Assembly (NCBI GenBank): GCA_937863995.1
Contig: CALMIK010000071.1
Location: 1 to 64,000 of the forward strand
Direction of reading: 5' to 3'
Length of the DNA: 64,000 bases
Origin: an uncultured Chelatococcus sp.
Lineage (GTDB): Bacteria > Pseudomonadota > Alphaproteobacteria > Rhizobiales > Beijerinckiaceae
Shown here piece after piece: positions 8,100 to 18,996 of this stretch. The notes under the pieces were generated by a model. That model was not told where the DNA came from. It ran no database searches and saw nothing but the letters and a program-made list of their open reading frames with translations. A program made the position numbers and the translations under genes. The stretch's first letter is position 1, and each line of letters opens with the position of its first letter.

Positions 8100-9275
8100 T
8101 CACCAAGGCGAAGGCCCGCCCCGACGCACGTCCGGGGTTTCCGCCGCGCGCGCGCTTTCCCGATCATAAGCATGGACGATGCGTCTGACCAGCGGATGAC
8201 GCACGACGTCGACATCGCGGAACCGGATATGGCCGACGCCCTCGACGCCCGCCAGCACCCGCGTCGCCTCGACGAGGCCGGACTTCTGGCCCGGCGGCAG
8301 GTCGACCTGCGAGGGATCGCCGGTGATGATCATGCGCGATCCCTCGCCGAGACGCGTCAGGAACATCTTCATCTGCATGGAGGTGGCGTTCTGCGCCTCG
8401 TCGAGCAGCACGGCGGCGTTGGTGAGCGTGCGCCCGCGCATGAAGGCGAGCGGCGCGATCTCGATCACGCCGGTGGCGAGCCCGCGCTCGACGTGGCGCG
8501 CCTCCATGAAATCGTAAAGCGCGTCGTAGATCGGCCGCAGGTAGGGGTCGACCTTGTCCTTCAGGTCGCCGGGCAGGAAGCCGAGGCGCTCGCCCGCCTC
8601 CACCGCGGGGCGCGACAGAATGAGGCGCTCGATGATGCCCTGCTCCATGAGCTGGACCGCGTGGCCGACCGCGAGCCACGTCTTGCCGGTGCCGGCAGGC
8701 CCCTCCGCGAACACCAGCTCATGGCGGCGCAGCGACCGCAGGTAGGCGTCCTGCGCCGCGTTGCGCGCCTTGACGCTGCCGCGCTTGCGGGTGGCGATCT
8801 GCTCGAAGTTGGCCCGGCCGGACGGCGTGCCCGCCGGCGCTCCCGACCGCGCGGCGGGTTCGGGCTTGGCGGGAAAGAGCGATCCCTGCAGGCTGCTTTC
8901 CTCAATGGCGCCGTCGACGTCGCCGGTGGTGATGCTGCCGCCCTCGCGCACGTATTCGTAGAGGGCTTCCAGCACATGGCGCGCCTGCTCGGCCACCGAG
9001 GCCGGGCCCTTGATCACGACATGGTTGCCGTTGGCAGTGATGAGCAGGCCAAGTCGGCGCTCGACATGAGCGAGGTTCTGGTCGTAGAGGCCGAAGACGA
9101 GGCTCGCCAGCCGGTTGTCCTCGAAGGTCAGCGACAGGTCGGTGGTGTCGGAAGGCAGATTTGCGTTGAGGTCAGCGTTCATGAGGGCCGGTCGGTTCGG
9201 GTCGGCGGGATAGGGTGCGGGAGCATGGCGTAAACGTTGCTGTCGTTGCGGCAGTTCCTTGACTCTCGCGCCCAT
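8100..9275 (-). CDS. phoH: PhoH-like ATPase
   Basis: Cytosolic P-loop ATPase of the PhoH family, 391 residues. An N-terminal KH-like segment (about residues 40-115) precedes the ATPase. Walker A GPAGTGKTWLA begins near residue 191, Walker B VLLDEAQNAT lies near 288, and ITGDPSQVDLP follows. PhoH proteins are proposed to act in RNA metabolism, often with YbeY, which is the next gene. The ATG at 9273-9275 has an excellent GAGGAGG site. An internal ATG at 9182 (MNADLNANL) resembles the start seen in relatives but lacks such a site. The gene follows miaB by 30 bases. Confidence 0.92.
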   Translation of the reverse strand: MGARVKELPQRQQRLRHAPAPYPADPNRPALMNADLNANLPSDTTDLSLTFEDNRLASLVFGLYDQNLAHVERRLGLLITANGNHVVIKGPASVAEQARHVLEALYEYVREGGSITTGDVDGAIEESSLQGSLFPAKPEPAARSGAPAGTPSGRANFEQIATRKRGSVKARNAAQDAYLRSLRRHELVFAEGPAGTGKTWLAVGHAVQLMEQGIIERLILSRPAVEAGERLGFLPGDLKDKVDPYLRPIYDALYDFMEARHVERGLATGVIEIAPLAFMRGRTLTNAAVLLDEAQNATSMQMKMFLTRLGEGSRMIITGDPSQVDLPPGQKSGLVEATRVLAGVEGVGHIRFRDVDVVRHPLVRRIVHAYDRESARAAETPDVRRGGPSPW

Positions 9276-9305
9276 GTTTCCTCCTCGGGGTTCAGGCTGG
9301 AAAGG

Positions 9306-10709
9306 TCACGCCGCGTTCGCTCCAGTCGAAGGCGGCCTCTGCATTGCCGATGGTACGCCTACTTTCCGTCCGAACAGGCTGTTGGTGCCCGTTTCGGTAA
9401 TCTCGACCGATACGATGTCGCCGATGGCGACCCGCTCGTCGTCGAACTGAACCGCCTGCAGCCAGGGCGACTTGCCGGCCATCTGGCCCGCGCGCCGTCC
9501 CTTGCGCTCGACGAGAACATCGAACACGCGGCCCACCGCCGCGCGGTTGAACTTCTGCCGGTCGTCCTCCAGCGCCTGCTGGAGCACGGCGAGCCTCTCG
9601 CTCTTCACGTCCTCGGGCACCTGCGCCGCCATCTCGGCGGCCGGCGTGCCGGGGCGGGGGCTGTACTTGAACGAATAGGCGCTGGCGAAGCCGGTCTCGC
9701 GCACCAGCCGCAGGGTGTCAGCGAAATCGGCGTCCGTCTCGCCGGGGAAGCCGACGATGAAATCGGACGACAGCGCGATGTCGGGCCGCGCGGCGCGCGT
9801 GCGCTCGATGATGCGCCGGTAGTCGTCGCCGGTGTGCTTGCGGTTCATGGCGGCGAGCACCGCATCCGACCCCGACTGCACCGGAAGGTGCAGGTAGGGC
9901 ATCAGCGCGGGCAGATCGCGGTGAGCGGCGATGAGCTCGTCGTCCATGTCGCGCGGGTGGCTGGTGGTGTAGCGCAGGCGGGCGATGCCGGGCACTTCCG
10001 CGAGGCGATGCAGCAGCCGCCCCAGCGACCATGTCCGCCCGTCCAGCCCCTCGCCGTGCCAGGCGTTGACGTTCTGGCCGATGACGGTGAATTCGCGCAC
10101 GCCGGCCGCCGCAAGACGCTCCGCCTCGGCGAGGATCTTGTGCACCGGCCGCGACACCTCGGCGCCGCGTGTGTAGGGCACGACGCAGAAGGTGCAGAAC
10201 TTGTCGCAGCCTTCCTGAATGGTGAGAAAGGCGGATACGCCGCGCGAGCGGATTTTGTCCCGCGAGGGGGCGGGCAGGTGGTCGAACTTGTCCTCGACGG
10301 GAAACTCGGTGTCCACCACCCGCGCGCCGCGCGCCTTTTCCAGCAGCGCCGGCAGGTTGTGATAGCTCTGCGGCCCGACGACGAGATCGACCGCGGACGC
10401 GCGGCGCAGGATCTCGCCGCCCTCGGCCTGCGCGACGCAGCCGGCGACGACGATGGTGGTGTCGCGCCCCTCAAGCCGGCGCTCGTCCTTCATCACGCGC
10501 AGGCGGCCGAGTTCCGAATAGACTTTCTCGGCTGCCTTCTCGCGAATATGGCAGGTATTGAGGACGATGAGGTCGGCGTCTTCGGCGCTGTCTGTCTCGA
10601 CGAATCCCTGGGGAGCGAGGACATCCGCCATGCGCTCCGCGTCATAGGCGTTCATCTGGCAGCCGTAAGACTTCACATATACTTTTTTCTTCACGTTCCT
10701 GCTTTGCAA
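9306..10709 (-). CDS. miaB: tRNA-2-methylthio-N6-dimethylallyladenosine synthase
   Basis: Radical-SAM methylthiotransferase that converts i6A37 to ms2i6A37 in tRNA. It has 467 residues. The N-terminal UPF0004 domain supplies the auxiliary-cluster cysteines in YGCQMN (Cys17), NTCHIRE and VAGCVAQ. The radical-SAM motif [17 protein letters not shown] lies near residues 166-182. A C-terminal TRAM domain ends the protein. It is the first gene of the minus-strand run continuing into phoH, with 169 bases separating it from the kup stop upstream, probably holding the promoter. Confidence 0.95.
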   Translation of the reverse strand: MQSRNVKKKVYVKSYGCQMNAYDAERMADVLAPQGFVETDSAEDADLIVLNTCHIREKAAEKVYSELGRLRVMKDERRLEGRDTTIVVAGCVAQAEGGEILRRASAVDLVVGPQSYHNLPALLEKARGARVVDTEFPVEDKFDHLPAPSRDKIRSRGVSAFLTIQEGCDKFCTFCVVPYTRGAEVSRPVHKILAEAERLAAAGVREFTVIGQNVNAWHGEGLDGRTWSLGRLLHRLAEVPGIARLRYTTSHPRDMDDELIAAHRDLPALMPYLHLPVQSGSDAVLAAMNRKHTGDDYRRIIERTRAARPDIALSSDFIVGFPGETDADFADTLRLVRETGFASAYSFKYSPRPGTPAAEMAAQVPEDVKSERLAVLQQALEDDRQKFNRAAVGRVFDVLVERKGRRAGQMAGKSPWLQAVQFDDERVAIGDIVSVEITETGTNSLFGRKVGVPSAMQRPPSTGANAA

Positions 10710-10878
10710 TGCGTTTTGAGGAAAATCCCACCCTTAACCGACGCACACTAACACGATACCGCACCCAACGATAAGCATTCGTTTGCGCATTCCGCATGAC
10801 AGCCAAGGCCCGGCACGTATACCGGCGCCGCCTTTTCACAGCATTTTGCCTGCGCCCGCCTGCGTGCAGGCAACGCCG

Positions 10879-12798
10879 CTACACGGTTACCTGCGTGCCG
10901 ACCTCCACCACGCGCCCTGTCGGGATCTGGAAGAAGTCCGTCGCGTCGGTGGCGTTGCGGGCCAGCGACATGAACAGGTGGTCCTGCCACAGCGGCATTG
11001 CCGACTGCGCCGCAGGCCGGATGGAGCGGCGCGACAGGAAGAATGACGTCGACATGATGTCGAACTTGAAGCCCGTCTTGCGCAACAGGGCGAGGCCTAA
11101 GGGGATGTTGGGCGATTCCATGTAGCCGAAGCGCATGGACACCAGCCAGAAATCCTCGTTGACCTGCTCGATCGTGATGCGCTCGCTGTCGGAAAGCGTC
11201 GGCGTGTCGTCGGTATCGATGGTGAGGATGACGTTGCGCTCGTGCAGCACCTTGTTGTGCTTGAGGTTGTGCAGCAGGGCGGTCGGCGAGGTTTCCGGGT
11301 CGCTGGTGAGGAAGATGGCAAGCCCGCGCACGCGGTGCGGCGGGCTTGCCTTCAGCATGCCGATGAGTTCGCGTACCGGCACATCGTTCTTGCGCGTCTT
11401 GGCGAAGAGGATGGCCGTGCCCTTGCGCCACGTCGACATGACGACGACGAGGAAAGCCGCCAGCACCACCGGCACCCAGCCGCCGGACACGAGCTTGCCG
11501 AGATTGGCCGACAGGAACGCGGCGTCGATGACGACGAAAGGCAGCAGCAGCGCCAGCGTTGCCGCCAGGCCCCACTTCCAGCCTTTCCAGATCACCAGGA
11601 TGGCCAGCAGCCCGTCCATGAGCATGGCGCCGAACACCGAGATGCCGTAGGCGTGCGACAGCGCGCTCGACGTCTGGAACGATACCACCAGCACCAGCAC
11701 GCCCACGAGCAGCAGCCGGTTCACCTTCGGCATGTAGATCTGCCCCGCGTGCTCCTCGGAGGTGAAGCGGATTTCCATGCGCGGCAGCAGTCCGAGCTGG
11801 ATCGCCTGGCGGGTGAGGGAATACGCGCCCGTGATGCCCGCCTGCGAGGCGATGACAGTCGCCAGCGTCGCCAGCACGACGAAGGGAATAAGCGCCCATT
11901 CCGGCACCATGCGGTAGAACGGGCTGTCGATCGCCTCCGGGTGCGCCATCAGCATCGCGCCCTGGCCGAGGTAATTGAGCGCCAGCGCCGGGAAGACGAA
12001 ATAAAGCCACGCGATGCTGATCGGCTTGCGGCCGAAATGCCCGAGATCGGCGTAAAGCGCCTCCGCGCCAGTCGCCGCGAGGCACACCGCGCCCAGCACC
12101 ACCACCGCGATGCCGGGGTGGTGATAAAGGAAGCGCACGCCGAAATACGGATTGAAAGCGGCGAACACGTCGGGATCGTCGAGGATGTGAATGGCGCCGG
12201 CGGTGCCGATGGCGATGAACCACACCACCATCACCGGCGCGAAGAACGCCGCCACCCGCGCCGTGCCGTAGCGTTGTGAGACGAACAGCGTGATCAGGAT
12301 CAGCATCGTGATCGGCACGACGTAGTCGTCGAGCGCAGGCGTGATCAGTTTCACGCCCTCCACTGCCGACAGCACCGACATGGCCGGCGAGATGATGGCG
12401 TCGCCGTAGAACAGCGCCGCCCCCAGCATGCCGATCAGCAGGATGGAGAGGCGGCCCTTGCCCATCACCCGCTGCGCCAGCGCCACCAGCGTGAGCGTGC
12501 CGCCCTCGCCCTTGTTGTCGGCTCGCAGCAGGATGAGCACGTACTTGCAGGTGACGACGAGTATCAGCGTCCACAGGATCAGCGACAGCACGCCCACCAC
12601 GGCCGAGCGCAGCAGCGGGCCACCTTCGGAGGCCGCGAGCGCGGACTCGCGCAGCGCATACAGCGGGCTCGTGCCGATGTCGCCGAAGACGACGCCGATC
12701 GCGCCGATCACGAGCGTGCGCACGCCCTGCGGTGTCGGTTCGGCCTTCGCGATCTGGGATGCCGCCCCGGTCTCCGTGTCAGCGTTGTTTTCCGTCAT
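10879..12798 (-). CDS. kup: KUP-family potassium uptake protein
   Basis: Inner-membrane K+ importer of the KUP/HAK/KT family, probably proton-coupled. The 639-residue protein has the N-terminal signature [16 protein letters not shown], about twelve hydrophobic helices over residues 30-445, and a cytoplasmic C-terminal tail containing [14 protein letters not shown] and [14 protein letters not shown]. It is transcribed away from zapE across a 447-base divergent spacer. No regulator or c-di-AMP element is seen. Alphaproteobacteria often carry several kup paralogues, so the number after the name cannot be assigned. Confidence 0.93.
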   Translation of the reverse strand: MTENNADTETGAASQIAKAEPTPQGVRTLVIGAIGVVFGDIGTSPLYALRESALAASEGGPLLRSAVVGVLSLILWTLILVVTCKYVLILLRADNKGEGGTLTLVALAQRVMGKGRLSILLIGMLGAALFYGDAIISPAMSVLSAVEGVKLITPALDDYVVPITMLILITLFVSQRYGTARVAAFFAPVMVVWFIAIGTAGAIHILDDPDVFAAFNPYFGVRFLYHHPGIAVVVLGAVCLAATGAEALYADLGHFGRKPISIAWLYFVFPALALNYLGQGAMLMAHPEAIDSPFYRMVPEWALIPFVVLATLATVIASQAGITGAYSLTRQAIQLGLLPRMEIRFTSEEHAGQIYMPKVNRLLLVGVLVLVVSFQTSSALSHAYGISVFGAMLMDGLLAILVIWKGWKWGLAATLALLLPFVVIDAAFLSANLGKLVSGGWVPVVLAAFLVVVMSTWRKGTAILFAKTRKNDVPVRELIGMLKASPPHRVRGLAIFLTSDPETSPTALLHNLKHNKVLHERNVILTIDTDDTPTLSDSERITIEQVNEDFWLVSMRFGYMESPNIPLGLALLRKTGFKFDIMSTSFFLSRRSIRPAAQSAMPLWQDHLFMSLARNATDATDFFQIPTGRVVEVGTQVTV

Positions 12799-13245
12799 CG
12801 AATACCTTTTGGGACAACGTCAGGACCCCGCCCGTGACCGCTGATCGCATCTGCTCCACAAGGCGGCGCTGATACCATAAGGCGTTACCGGTGCCAATGA
12901 CATGACCGCCGGCGCTTTCCGCCCCGCTGGCGGCGGAATCCGGCCGCCTGTGACCGCCTTGCAGCACGAACGGGCGCGGGGGCGATGCCGCAAGGAAGAG
13001 GTATTCAAAAATAATCAATAAATACAGCATATTAATTCATCTTTTTTATGACGTATAATATAGAAGTCGGCTTCCGAGCATTGCGATTGTCGCGGCGAAG
13101 GTTTACAGCAGGCGAGCAGCGGTTTGTGCGCGTGCCGCGAAAGGCTCTGCGCCGCGCGGCGGTGACAGCAAGGAGCGATTGCCAGGATGTACATCAGCTT
13201 GTGCGCAAAGGTGCCCGCGAAAGTTGCCAGCGCGCGAGTCGCCGC
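12799..13245. other. Divergent intergenic region kup / zapE
   Basis: 447 bases without a supportable gene. The part near kup is GC-rich and the part at about 13000-13060 is strikingly AT-rich. That AT-rich part holds a consensus TATAAT at 13054-13059, described separately. Short open frames in this stretch have no recognisable product. Confidence 0.5.
13032..13059 (+). promoter_or_regulatory. Candidate promoter toward zapE
   Basis: A perfect -10 hexamer TATAAT lies at 13054-13059, with a poor -35 (TTAATT) 16 bases upstream. It is embedded in AT-rich sequence in an otherwise GC-rich spacer. It would leave a 5-prime leader of about 180 bases before the zapE ATG. Weak evidence because of the -35. 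Confidence 0.3.
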
Positions 13246-14460
13246 ATGACTGCCGGTGTCCGGGTGCCTTCCCCTCTCGATTTAGGCCCGGTGCGCGGGC
13301 GCTACGAGGCGCTGGTCGCCTCCGGCGCGATCGAGCGCGACCCGGCCCAGGAGCTGTTGGTCGCGCGGCTCGACGAGGTGATCGCCGCGCTCGCCGCCGC
13401 TCCCCGCCCGTCCCGTCCCGGCCCCTTCGCGCGTTTTCTGGGCGGCGGGCGTGAGGCGAAGGCGCAGCCGGTGCGCGGCCTCTACGTCTGGGGATCGGTC
13501 GGGCGCGGCAAGACCATGCTGATGGATCTCTTCATCGACGCCGCCCCGCTCGACCGCAAGCGCCGGGCGCATTTTCACGACTTCATGGCCGATGTGCACG
13601 AGCGCATCTTCCGCTTCCGCCAGCGTGTCAAGGAAGGCCGCGAGAAGGACACCGATCCCATTCCGCGCGTTGCGGCCGAGCTTGCCGACGAGGCGCGGCT
13701 GCTGTGCTTCGACGAGTTCACCGTCACCGACATCGCCGACGCGATGATCCTCGGGAGGCTGTTCTCGCATTTGTTCGGCCTTGGCGTGACCGTCGTCGCC
13801 ACCTCCAACGTGGTCCCCGACCGGCTCTACGAGGGCGGCCTCAACCGGGCGCTGTTCCTGCCGTTCATCGGGTTGCTGCTGGAGCGGATGGACGTCGTCG
13901 AGCTGTCGTCGCGCACGGATTACAGGCTTGAGAAATTGTCCGGGGCGGATGTTTACCACACGCCCAACGACGCCCGCGCCCGGGCCGCGCTCGATGCCGC
14001 GTTCACGCGGCTCGCCGGCGGGGTGGCGCCCGCGCCGGTCGATCTCGATATCAAGGGCCACCGGCTGCACGTGCCGATGGCGGCGGGCGGGGTGGCGCGC
14101 TTCTCCTTCGCCGACCTGTGCTCGCAGGCGCTGGGCGCGGGGGATTATCTGTATCTCGCCAAGCACTACCACTCCATCGTGCTCGACGACATCCCCGTGC
14201 TCGATCCGGACAGGCGGAACGAAGCCAAGCGCTTCATCACGCTGATAGACGCGCTCTACGACCGCCACGTCAAGCTCGTCGCCTCCGCGGCGGCGGACGC
14301 GACCGGCCTCTATCTCGGCGAGGACGGGCGCGAGGCGTTCGAGTTCGACCGCACGGTGTCGCGCCTCATCGAGATGCGGTCGGAGGATTATCTGGCGCTG
14401 CCGCACGGGCGCGGCGACTCGCTTGCCTCCGGCGACAGCACGGGGCTTGTCGAGACATGA
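13246..14460 (+). CDS. zapE: Cell division protein ZapE / AFG1-like ATPase
   Basis: AAA-type P-loop ATPase of the AFG1/ZapE family, 404 residues from the ATG at 13246. An in-frame upstream extension to 13048 is rich in Arg and Ser and not family-like. Walker A is GSVGRGKTMLMDLF near residues 82-95 and Walker B is LLCFDEFTVTD near 150-160. VVATSNVVPDRLYEGGLNR is the sensor region. In E. coli ZapE associates with FtsZ under stress; the eukaryotic relative AFG1 acts in mitochondrial quality control. The TetR gene starts 13 bases after its stop, so the two are probably co-transcribed. Confidence 0.92.
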   Translation: MTAGVRVPSPLDLGPVRGRYEALVASGAIERDPAQELLVARLDEVIAALAAAPRPSRPGPFARFLGGGREAKAQPVRGLYVWGSVGRGKTMLMDLFIDAAPLDRKRRAHFHDFMADVHERIFRFRQRVKEGREKDTDPIPRVAAELADEARLLCFDEFTVTDIADAMILGRLFSHLFGLGVTVVATSNVVPDRLYEGGLNRALFLPFIGLLLERMDVVELSSRTDYRLEKLSGADVYHTPNDARARAALDAAFTRLAGGVAPAPVDLDIKGHRLHVPMAAGGVARFSFADLCSQALGAGDYLYLAKHYHSIVLDDIPVLDPDRRNEAKRFITLIDALYDRHVKLVASAAADATGLYLGEDGREAFEFDRTVSRLIEMRSEDYLALPHGRGDSLASGDSTGLVET

Positions 14461-14473
14461 GCCGGGCCGCCGC

Positions 14474-15097
14474 ATGAGCCATCTGCGCCGGACGCTCGAA
14501 CCCGTGCCCGAGCGCGTCGACGTGCGCCTCGTCAGCATCGCCGCCGAGCACATCCGGCGCGCCGGCGCGAAGCGCGTGACGGTGGTGGGCATCGCGGAAG
14601 AGGCGGGCATGACGCACGCCAACGTCTACCGCTATTTTCCCTCCAAGGAGGCGCTGATCGACGCGGTCGTCGCCGATGCGCTGAAGCCGGTCGAGCAGAT
14701 GATGGCGGACATCGCCGGCGCGCCCGACCCCGCCGACGACAAGCTCGAGCGCCTGACCCTGGCGCTGGCGCACGCCTACCGCGACCTCGCCGAGAAAGAG
14801 CGGGCGATTTTCGAGCTCTACGCCGGCATCGCGGCCGAGAACCGTTCCGTCGCGCGCCGCCACAGAGGGCGCGTGTTCATGTTCGTGGAGCGCGTGGTCG
14901 ACGAGGGCGCGGGCATCGGCATCTTCCGCCTGCGCGACAGGGAAGTGACCATGTCGTTCCTGGGCGACATTTTTTTCCGCTTTTCGCATCCATCGGCGAT
15001 CCTGCTCGATCTCGGGCGGCCGCGCGAGCTGATGGAACAGCGGTTTTCGGTGCTGATCGGCGTCGCGCTGCGCACGCTCGTCAGCGGGTTCGTGTAG
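14474..15097 (+). CDS. TetR/AcrR family transcriptional regulator
   Basis: A 207-residue regulator. The N-terminal HTH is clear in VGIAEEAGMTHANVYRYFPSKEALIDAVV (about residues 35-63), the canonical TetR recognition region. The C-terminal ligand-binding part is helical, with no clear effector clue. It follows zapE by 13 bases and ends about 295 bases before mdh. TetR proteins usually control a neighbouring gene, but no transporter or detoxification gene is adjacent. I cannot name its target. Confidence 0.85.
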   Translation: MSHLRRTLEPVPERVDVRLVSIAAEHIRRAGAKRVTVVGIAEEAGMTHANVYRYFPSKEALIDAVVADALKPVEQMMADIAGAPDPADDKLERLTLALAHAYRDLAEKERAIFELYAGIAAENRSVARRHRGRVFMFVERVVDEGAGIGIFRLRDREVTMSFLGDIFFRFSHPSAILLDLGRPRELMEQRFSVLIGVALRTLVSGFV

Positions 15098-15344
15098 GGA
15101 TTTTTTGCCGTGCAGCGAATGATTTCGCACCGGCGTTACAAAAATAGGATTTTGAAACACGCAGGTTCCGGGCGGGTTTTGGGCGCAACAAGCCGTCATC
15201 CTCCGGTCATGAATTTCCGCAACACATTGTATGTGAAGGGAGATTGCCTGCGTTCCCGCGGTCTGCGCCCGATCCAGGTTCGGCGCTGGCCGTTTTCGCC
15301 CCCCGGAGGCCCGCTTGAAGGCTTCGGCGCTTTGAGTCAAGTAG

Positions 15345-16358
<1,014 letters not shown>

Positions 16359-16365
16359 TGAGAGG

Positions 16366-16392
16366 ACGGCGGCTCCGGGAGGGCCGCCGTTT
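16366..16392 (+). terminator. Hairpin after mdh
   Basis: ACGGCGGC (16366-16373) pairs perfectly with GCCGCCGT (16383-16390) around a 9-base loop, followed by only two T residues. Placed eight bases after the mdh stop, it may partly terminate or stabilise the mdh message ahead of sucC. Confidence 0.55.
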
Positions 16393-16449
16393 CGCCATCC
16401 CGGCCCTCGATCAGACAAAGTCAATTGCCGAGCCATTTGGGACGACGAC

Positions 16450-17648
<1,199 letters not shown>

Positions 17649-17649
<1 letters not shown>

Positions 17650-18533
17650 TGTCCATCCTGATTGACAAGTCGACGAAGATCATCACCCAGGGTTTTACCG
17701 GCAAGAACGGCACGTTCCATTCGGAACAGGCGCTGGCCTACGGCGCGCAGGTCGTCGGCGGCACCTCGCCCGGCAAGGGCGGCTCCACGCATCTCGGCCT
17801 GCCGGTGTTCGACACCGTCGCCGAGGCGCGCGAGGCCACGGGCGCCGACGCCTCGGTCATCTACGTGCCGCCGGCGGGCGCGGCCGATGCCATCCTCGAG
17901 GCGATCGACGCCGAGGTGCCGCTGATCGTCGCCATCACCGAGGGCATTCCGGTGCTCGACATGGTGCGGGTGCGGCGCGCGCTCGACCGCTCCAAGTCGC
18001 GCCTCATCGGCCCCAACTGCCCGGGCGTCGTGACGGCGGGTGAGTCGAAGATCGGCATCATGCCGGCCAACATCTTCCGCCCCGGCTCGGTCGGCATCGT
18101 GTCGCGCTCCGGCACGCTGACCTACGAGGCGGTGTTCCAGACCACGCAGGAAGGCCTCGGCCAGACGACGGCTGTCGGCATCGGCGGCGACCCGGTGAAG
18201 GGCACCGAGTTCATCGACGTGCTGGAGCTGTTCCTCGCCGACGACAAGACCGAGTCGATCATCCTGATCGGCGAGATCGGCGGCTCGGCCGAGGAAGAAG
18301 CGGCGCAGTTCCTGAAGGACGAGGCCCGTCGCGGGCGCAAGAAGCCGACGGTTGGCTTCATCGCCGGCCGCACGGCTCCTCCCGGCCGCCGCATGGGCCA
18401 CGCCGGGGCGATCATCTCCGGCGGCAAGGGCGGCGCGGAAGACAAGATCGCGGCGCTGGAGGAAGCGGGCATCCGCGTTTCTCCGTCGCCGGCGCGCCTC
18501 GGCAAGACGCTGGTCGACGTGCTGAAGGGCTGA
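17649..18533 (+). CDS. sucD: Succinyl-CoA synthetase alpha subunit
   Basis: The CoA-binding and phosphohistidine subunit, 294 residues from the ATG that overlaps the sucC stop. The N-terminal Rossmann fold has [16 protein letters not shown] and [24 protein letters not shown] and [14 protein letters not shown] follow. The active-site His251 is in RRMGHAGAI. Immediately downstream is a hairpin and a 463-base gap to sucA. Confidence 0.97.
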
Positions 18534-18996
18534 GGCCCGCGCAGGCCGGGAGCCGTGTACAGGCGGTTCCCGTCTTGGAAACACTGTGGCGGAATTGCCC
18601 CACCGCCTCCATATGAGGCAACCGGGGTTCTTCCGCCACTTTCGGGTCGCAATCGGGCGGCAGGACTTTCATGCAGCCATTTGGCGGCCGGAAATCCTGC
18701 TCCCGCGCACGGTCCGACGATCGCGCCGTCAACCGCTTGTTAACGATCGCGCGCTGTTGCGGGTCGGACAGGCGGGGACCGCGGAGAGTTCGAGGGGCGG
18801 TTAAGCCTCTGGCAAGCTGGATGTGGTTCCGTAAAAAGAATTTTCGGGTTTTGTAACTTGAGCCCGCGTGTCGCCAGATCATGCGGCTCTTCCATCCCGT
18901 CGCCTTCCCGGGGGCGATCGGGTCAGGGCTTCGAGGCCCAGTCGCCCGGGCGTATTTCCGGGTTCCGGCAGGATACAGGGTCCAGGATACAAGGTC
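18534..18996 (+). other. Intergenic region between sucD and sucA
   Basis: 463 bases with no convincing gene. A 9-bp hairpin sits just after sucD (18547-18572). The part near 18820-18860 is less GC-rich and may carry a promoter for sucA. A frame open into sucA from 18868 is likely untranslated leader, because family-like sequence starts only at 18997. Confidence 0.5.
18547..18572 (+). terminator. Hairpin after sucD
   Basis: CGGGAGCCG (18547-18555) pairs with CGGTTCCCG (18564-18572) with one G-T wobble and an 8-base loop, followed by TCTT. It begins 13 bases after the sucD stop. It could be a terminator or a processing/stability hairpin between sucCD and sucAB. Confidence 0.5.
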